Shown here: positions 58,541 through 64,000 of the stretch, piece by piece | Position numbering within the stretch: position 1 is the stretch's first letter | How the letters are laid out: the number at the start of each line of letters is the position of its first letter | NCBI RefSeq assembly: GCF_002775205.1 | Contig: NC_036456.1 | Coordinates: 21,167,968 to 21,231,967 of the forward strand | Length of the DNA: 64,000 nucleotides | Direction: 5' to 3' | Source of the DNA: Xiphophorus maculatus | Taxonomy: Eukaryota > Chordata > Actinopteri > Cyprinodontiformes > Poeciliidae | Program-made: the position numbers and the translations under genes | The notes under the pieces: generated by a model | The model's input: the letters and a program-made list of their open reading frames with translations, nothing else | Databases searched by the model: none | Told to the model about the DNA's origin: nothing

Positions 58541-61500
58541 TTAAGCCTGCTCAGCTTGAAGTGGTTCTTCAGAACTCTGCTTTGACTTTGGACTCCAACA
58601 TGCCTTTTTTTTACGGATCAAACAAACAAAAACAACAATAATAACTAAAATAACTGAAGCTACCACCAGACCAAGCACCAGACCAATCAGACCAGCAGGT
58701 CCGTCTCGGTTCCCTCCATCAGGTTCACCTGCAGAACAGAACCAGGTGTTAGTTTGATGTCCAGGTAGAAAATGACAGCAGATCATCATCTGACCTCAGA
58801 CCAGCTGATTTCTAGACTCTTAACTAAAACATCTCTAGAAAACGTCAGAAAGAAGGTGGTGATGGAAAAACTCTGAGTTTGAGGAAAATCCTGGATTTCC
58901 TGTTCAAAATGAAAAGCTACATTTTCAATATATCGCCATGGTAACACAATCCTTGTATAACCTGCGGCTAGCAGCTTTTCTATTGGTCAACCTGAAGTGC
59001 TGATCTACACAGATTTTATTTTCTTAAACTTTATCATAGCAGGAAAAATGAAGTTTATGACTAACAATGTTCATTATTTCAACTTGTTTGTTTTGTTTTG
59101 CTTTTTTCTTGTAAAGTTTTTAAAAAATCTATGATCTTGTTTAAAAATCAATATCCATTAATAAGGTGGCAGGACATTTATTAATAAATTGGATTTATAA
59201 CAATGAGTGTCAGGTCCGTTATGTGCAGTTGGGTCTTGGTCAGATGAGCGCTGGCGCCGTGCTGGTCGGGAAGCTGCACCAGGATTTGGATCATGGATAT
59301 TTGTGCTGCTGGTTGGATAAAAGGATTTTTGATGTTACCTGTTTCTGGTTCTCTGTAATGTCAGGTTGCTTTTTATATTGTTGCTACTGGTTTTCTGACA
59401 TGATTTCTAACTGGGCTTTATTAAGAATTTCAGTGGCTTTTCATGCAGCATCTGAATGTACCCGTTTGGTACCAGTTTTTCATTTTACCTTATATGGCTT
59501 TATTATTGTCGGCCGACACTTTATTGTTGTGTTTTGGGTATTACAGATGCTGCTGTTGCATATTATGCTCTCACCAAGGTGCATATTTTAGATGTTCTCA
59601 GTTAATTGGCTAATAGTTCGTCCTCTAAAGTTGGAGTTGTAGCACCAGCACTACAGAACCAGAACAACAGTTCATATTTATTTTTTTTATTTTATGAATT
59701 AGCTGATTGGGCACAGCTTTACAGGACTGGGTTGACCCAATGTGAGTTTTGCTTTTCTTTTGTTATTTAACATTATTTTGTGTCATTAATTTGCGTTGCT
59801 ACTAATTTGGTTTGCAGTATTTGTGTTTAAGTCTCAGATTGCTTCTAGTGTCGTCCTGGGTTCCTGTGCTTTATTATGTTTTAAATTAGAATAATAATGT
59901 CTGTTTTTAATATTGTAAAATATTGTATAAATAAAATAAATTATGTATGCTATTTCTGTTTCATCATTTTAAGTCAGACCTACCTGGGTAGGATTAAACA
60001 TCATTTCTTAATGTAGTATAGTTAATTATTTTAAAACCTTTCATCCTGCTCATCATTGATATTTATTACTGGATTGGACAGCAGCTATTAGTCTCTCTGT
60101 GATGCTTTGTGTCCAGAAAACCTTTCTATTCCAATGCAGGACGAGCAGAAATCTGTCCTGAAAATATTAGTAGCGTCATCATTTATTATCAGATATATTT
60201 ATTAAATACGATTTAAAATAAAACTGAGAAAACTGATGTTTGATACATAAATTCTCCATGATACAAATCTATAAACAGTTTGGTTTCTGTTAGTTCTGTC
60301 AAGATGCAAGAAAGGATGAATTTCCCTTATACTGGTCAATCATTTTATTTTAAATATGCTGTACAAGCCGTAGTTTGATGACTGTTATAAATATCGCCAC
60401 GTTTCACAAACAGAGGGAATCAGTTCAGTTTTTGTCGCTTGTTTAACTTTTAATAATTTCAGCGCCGCAATAAAGCTGATAAACAGCTGGAGAACAAAAC
60501 TAGTCAAAACCATTTATATTCTGCTTTTCCTGCTCTGTGTCGGCTTTACCCAACACTGGCCTGTTGCCATGGCAACCGACAGACAACAGCTCAACCAGCA
60601 GATAAAGCAGAGATTACGTTCAATCCTATCAGGGGAATCAACACCAAACTAACGTTTCTCACACAAAAAAGTAGCAAAAACCCAAAACAGAACATCCAGT
60701 CTGTTACATGATGCTGTCAGGCTTCATGTCTATATTATGATTATTAATAAATTGCGGTGGTTGATTAGCTGATTTAAACTCCTGCTGTACTGATGATTTG
60801 GTGAGCAGGTTGTCCTATTTTAGTGCTAAAGGAACCAAAACACAACAAACTGCCAGCATGTTGAGCTTATCAGAGTCAATAGCAGTTAGCAAGTTAGCCT
60901 AGCATAACTAGCTAACTGCTCACTTTTTCCTCACCTGTTAAATGTGAAACCCTTGAACCTTGTTATCTATGGCTGTCATACGGTTGAATTAACCGCTAAA
61001 TATTGTGATCTTTTTTCAGAGTCTTTGCATGATTGTGGTATTTTCCTGACCACCGATATTTCTGACCCAATGAACAGCAATTGTGCACGAGAAGATTAGC
61101 CATGTAATGTCTAATCCAGTAACATCCATCCATCCATATGTACCAATGCTGCTGCCTCGCGCTCTGTCCTTCACTTCCTGCTACTCAGCAGTAGGTGTCA
61201 GGTTACATTGTGTTGCTTTCAATCTTGAAGGAAAAATGAGATTCATGAGCTTAATGTCCAATTTGCCATAACTATTTATTTAATTTATTGTCGCCAGCTG
61301 GGTGGCAGCAGGGGTAGCAACTGCCCCCCCATTGCCACCCTGTAGATCCACCCCTGATTAAATACAATGAAACTGAACAGGAAGGCAACAGCCAGACTGA
61401 GTCTTGAAATAAAATCCAGTCTTTAATGTCCAAGACGGAGAAAATCAAAAAGTGGTTTTGAGTACTACAACACTGGAATCAGTTACCATGGTGATATATT

Positions 61501-61996
61501 TAAGTTATTGTCTATTTCTGGAACAGAAAACCTGATTTTTTTCCAAACTGAGAGTTAAACTAAACTCAGAGGTTTCAGATAACAAACCTTCTGGACTCTC
61601 AGATGTTTCACTCTGACCAAGCAGCTGAAATGAGACAAACAAACATCAACTCACCTGGAGACGTTACTATCAGGTTGATGATGATGATGGTTTTCCTCCG
61701 GCTGTTTGTTTCTGTCTGAATGATTTGACATTCATAAGCTCCTCTGTCGTCAGTCGTCACTTTCTTCAGAACCAAAGACACGTTTCCATCCTTCATCTGT
61801 CTGTCCTGCAGATCCACTCGGTCCTTAAACATCACATGCTGGTTTTCTAGATCAATCTGATCATTTCTGTACAGAAGAACATATTCTGACCCCAGATCAG
61901 ATCTCCTCCACTCTAAGACTAGAACAGGTTTATTATCAGGAGATCTGCAGGGCAGAAATGTTTCCTGTCCAACTTCAGCTGTGATGTTTGTCTGAT
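58541..61996 (-). CDS. V-set Ig membrane protein, butyrophilin/B7-like (D2), partial
   Basis: Two exons are clear on the minus strand. The V-set exon 61996-61655 is 342 nt, the same length and phase as exon 2 of gene C. It reads DQTNITAEVGQETFLPC, LEWRRSDLGSEYVLLYR, DGNVSLVLKKVTTDDRGAYEC. The last exon, 58728-58541, has phase-1 acceptor ctgttctgcag and encodes GEPDGGNRDGPAG, a membrane span (VASVILVIIVVFVCLI), RKKK and a tail ending EEPLQAEQA and TAA. Small linker exons, as in gene C, may lie between but were not identified. The signal-peptide exon is not in the window, presumably beyond 64000. Likely a surface ligand or co-receptor; the tail has no tyrosine motif. Confidence 0.72.
59205..61365. 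other. Sequence absent from D1; unassigned
   Basis: The D1 match breaks just after ttataacaatg (59204). The stretch up to about 61365 shows no gene I recognise. It has a 141-codon + frame (59166-59591) without known motifs, AATAAA-rich sequence near 59930, a CATCC repeat near 61125, and an end (gtagatccacccctg, about 61340-61356) like some DNA-transposon termini. It may be an insertion in D2 or part of the region deleted from D1. Confidence 0.4.
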
Positions 61997-62827
61997 CTGT
62001 AAGAGAGGAAACAGAGCAGAGAGGTTAAAGGTCATTTATTCAGCTGTATAGGAGTTTCTGCCTTTAACATCAGAACAGTGAATCTACAAAGACCAAAACA
62101 TGAAGGGATTCATTTCTCCATACAGAGCAGAAAGGACTACAAGTCCCAGAATGCAGTGGGAGTGATACCTGAGAGGATCAGGAAGAAGCTACTGAGTTAT
62201 TTTACTGTTGTAGACAAAACAGGTTTTTACATGAAGATATTTTCTACTGAAGCAGCACTAGACTGTTGATCACATTAAAATATAAACATGATAAATAAAA
62301 AGCAGTAAACACATTAGAAATAATCATAAAGGATTTATTCTGAACAGGATGATTAAATAACTGATACAAACCACAAAACCTGATTGATAACCTGCAAAAA
62401 CAACTTATTGATCAAAATAGATCTTTAAAAATAATCATGTTTTTGTGTCATTGAACGGGTCGGTGTCACCAGAGTGAAAAGTTCTGATCCAATGTTTATG
62501 TCCCATAAAGATAAATTAATTTGTCCTGTTTCTGTTCTGAAGCTTCAGTCTTGATTCTTTTCTAAAGCTAAAGAACCAGATTGGTGACGTTTATAAGGCC
62601 AAACAGTTTAGATCATGTTTGATGGTCATGAGAAAACTGATCAGAGAACAGCTTCAAAACAAATTAACTAAAAATCTAATCAGTGATAAAATCCTTCTAC
62701 TGATTCTAACACAGCAACAAAAATCATCCTGATTATAAAAGTCAGTTTCACTAGAAAATCTGATATTTTTTATATTTTTAAGGGTTTGGATCAAACAAAG
62801 AGAGCAATGGGCCCTGGAGGAGGAACC

Positions 62828-62872
<45 letters not shown>

Positions 62873-62965
62873 GTCTCAATGTCTTTAAGGTTCAACAGGC
62901 TTTACTAGACGGTTCAACTCCTGGTGTCACTGATTGTGATGATCTAGTCTGTTTACTGGGAACGA

Positions 62966-64000
62966 GAGCTAACTGGTCCCAGAAACTAACTGGTCCCAGA
63001 AACTAACTGGTCCCAGAAACTAACTGGTCCCAGAAACTAACTGGTTCCATAAACTAACTAGTCCCAGAAACTAACTGGTCCCAGAAACTAACTGGTTCCA
63101 TAAACTAACTGGACCCAGAAACTAACTGGTCCCAGAAACTAACTGGTCTCAGAAACTAACTGGTCCCAGAAACAAACTGGTCCCAGAAACTAACTGGTTC
63201 CAGAAACTAACTGGTCCCAGAAACTAACTGGTCTCATAAACTAACTGGTCCCAGAAACTAACTGGTCCCAGAAACTAACTGGCCCCAGAAACTAACTGGT
63301 TCCAGAAACTAACTGGTCTCAGAAACTAACTGGTTCCATAAACTAACTGGTCCCAGAAACTAACTGGTCCCACAAACTAACTGGTCTCATAAACTAACTG
63401 GTCCAAGAAACTAACTGGTTCCAGAAACTAACTGGTTCCAGAAACTAACTGGTCCCAGAAACTAACTGGTCTCATAAACTAACTGGTCCCAGAAACTAAC
63501 TGGTCCCAGAAACTAACTGGCCCCAGAAACTAACTGGTTCCAGAAACTAACTGGTCCCAGAAACTAACTGGTCTCATAAACTAACTGGTCCCAGAAACTA
63601 ACTGGTTCCAGAAACTAACTGGTTCCAGAAACTAACTGGTCCCAGAAACTAACTGGTCTCATAAACTAACTGGTTCCAGAAACTAACTGGTCCCAGAAAC
63701 TAACTGGTCCCAGAAACTAATTGGCCCCAGAAACTAACTGGTTCCAGAAACTAACTGGTCTCAGAAACTAACTGGTTCCATAAACTAACTGGTCCCAGAA
63801 ACTAACTGGTCCCACAAACTAACTGGTCTCATAAACTAACTGGTCCAAGAAACTAACTGGTTCCAGAAACTAACTGGTCCCAGAAACTAACTGGTTCCAG
63901 AAACTAACTGGTCCCAGAAACTAACTGGTTCCAGAAACTAACTGGTCCCAGAAACTAACTGGTCCCAGAAACTACCTGGTCCCAGAAACTAACTGGTCCC
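62966..64000. repeat. 17-bp minisatellite (D2), continues past edge
   Basis: About 60 copies of the CCAGAAACTAACTGGTC-type unit. It contains higher-order blocks of several units repeated as sets, for example the CCCCAGAAA/TTCCAGAAA order recurring near 63280, 63520 and 63725. Homologous to 16012-16725. Confidence 0.95.

Larger units (their letters stand above)
56895..64000 (-). repeat. Segmental duplication, copy D2 (V-set), runs off edge
   Basis: 56895-59204 matches 12757-15620 (minus the solo LTR), and about 62633-64000 matches about 15695-16725. The middle (59205-62632) has no counterpart in D1 and includes the V-set exon. An 11-bp TTCTGTAACGG repeat lies at about 58255-58395, and a longer CCAGAA repeat at about 62826-62870. 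Confidence 0.87.

Overview
The window is vertebrate nuclear DNA, most likely from a teleost fish. The evidence is spaced exons with GT-AG phase-1 introns, a dense mix of LINE, SINE, hAT, pogo-like and LTR elements, many micro- and minisatellites, and Ig-domain receptors of a type known from fish. A cyprinodontiform-like percomorph is my guess only. There are no bacterial, rRNA or functional tRNA genes.

The host genes form a small cluster of membrane immunoglobulin-superfamily receptors. Three are Fc-receptor-like (FcRL) genes: copy A (2773-4442, +), copy B (19587-21079, +) and copy E (28562-30336, -). Each has the Fc-receptor exon plan: a split signal peptide with exons of 31 and 36 nt, one exon per Ig domain, then a transmembrane exon, all joined by phase-1 introns. 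Copies A and B lie in a roughly 6-7 kb direct segmental duplication (1993-8046 and 18788-25729). Copy E has lost most of its second Ig domain. The other family is a single V-set, butyrophilin/B7-like type. It comprises a complete gene (C, 40459-46677, +), a partial gene running off the right edge (D2, 58541-61996, -), and a remnant retaining only the transmembrane/tail exon (D1, 14926-15143, -). D1 and D2 lie in a second segmental duplication (12757-16725 and 56895-64000).

The rest is mostly mobile DNA. From the left: a 20-bp minisatellite (1-624); duplication A; a broken Tx1/L1-like LINE (about 8047-12070) with a hAT element inside ORF1; duplication D1 with a solo LTR; a degenerate LINE fragment (17130-18085); duplication B; FcRL E; two I-type LINEs placed head to head (32395-34850, - and 35021-40316, +), each with its own target-site duplication; gene C, with a large inverted repeat in intron 1 and a 1.55-kb minisatellite in intron 3; a pogo-like MITE; a second solo LTR; a MITE-like segment carrying estrogen-response-element-like palindromes; a 33-bp minisatellite; a degenerate V-set exon; and duplication D2, ending in a 17-bp minisatellite that continues past the edge.

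The genes look like a rapidly turning-over family of surface receptors, with copies gained by tandem duplication and degraded by exon loss. I see no new enzymatic or defence system. The most interesting points are the exon mosaicism between FcRL A and B, a possible alternative last exon adding a YxxM/ITIM-like tail motif, the read-through collapse of Ig2 in copy E, and the loss of the V-set exon in D1. All multi-exon models are read by eye from splice signals and frame; transcript data would be the decisive test.
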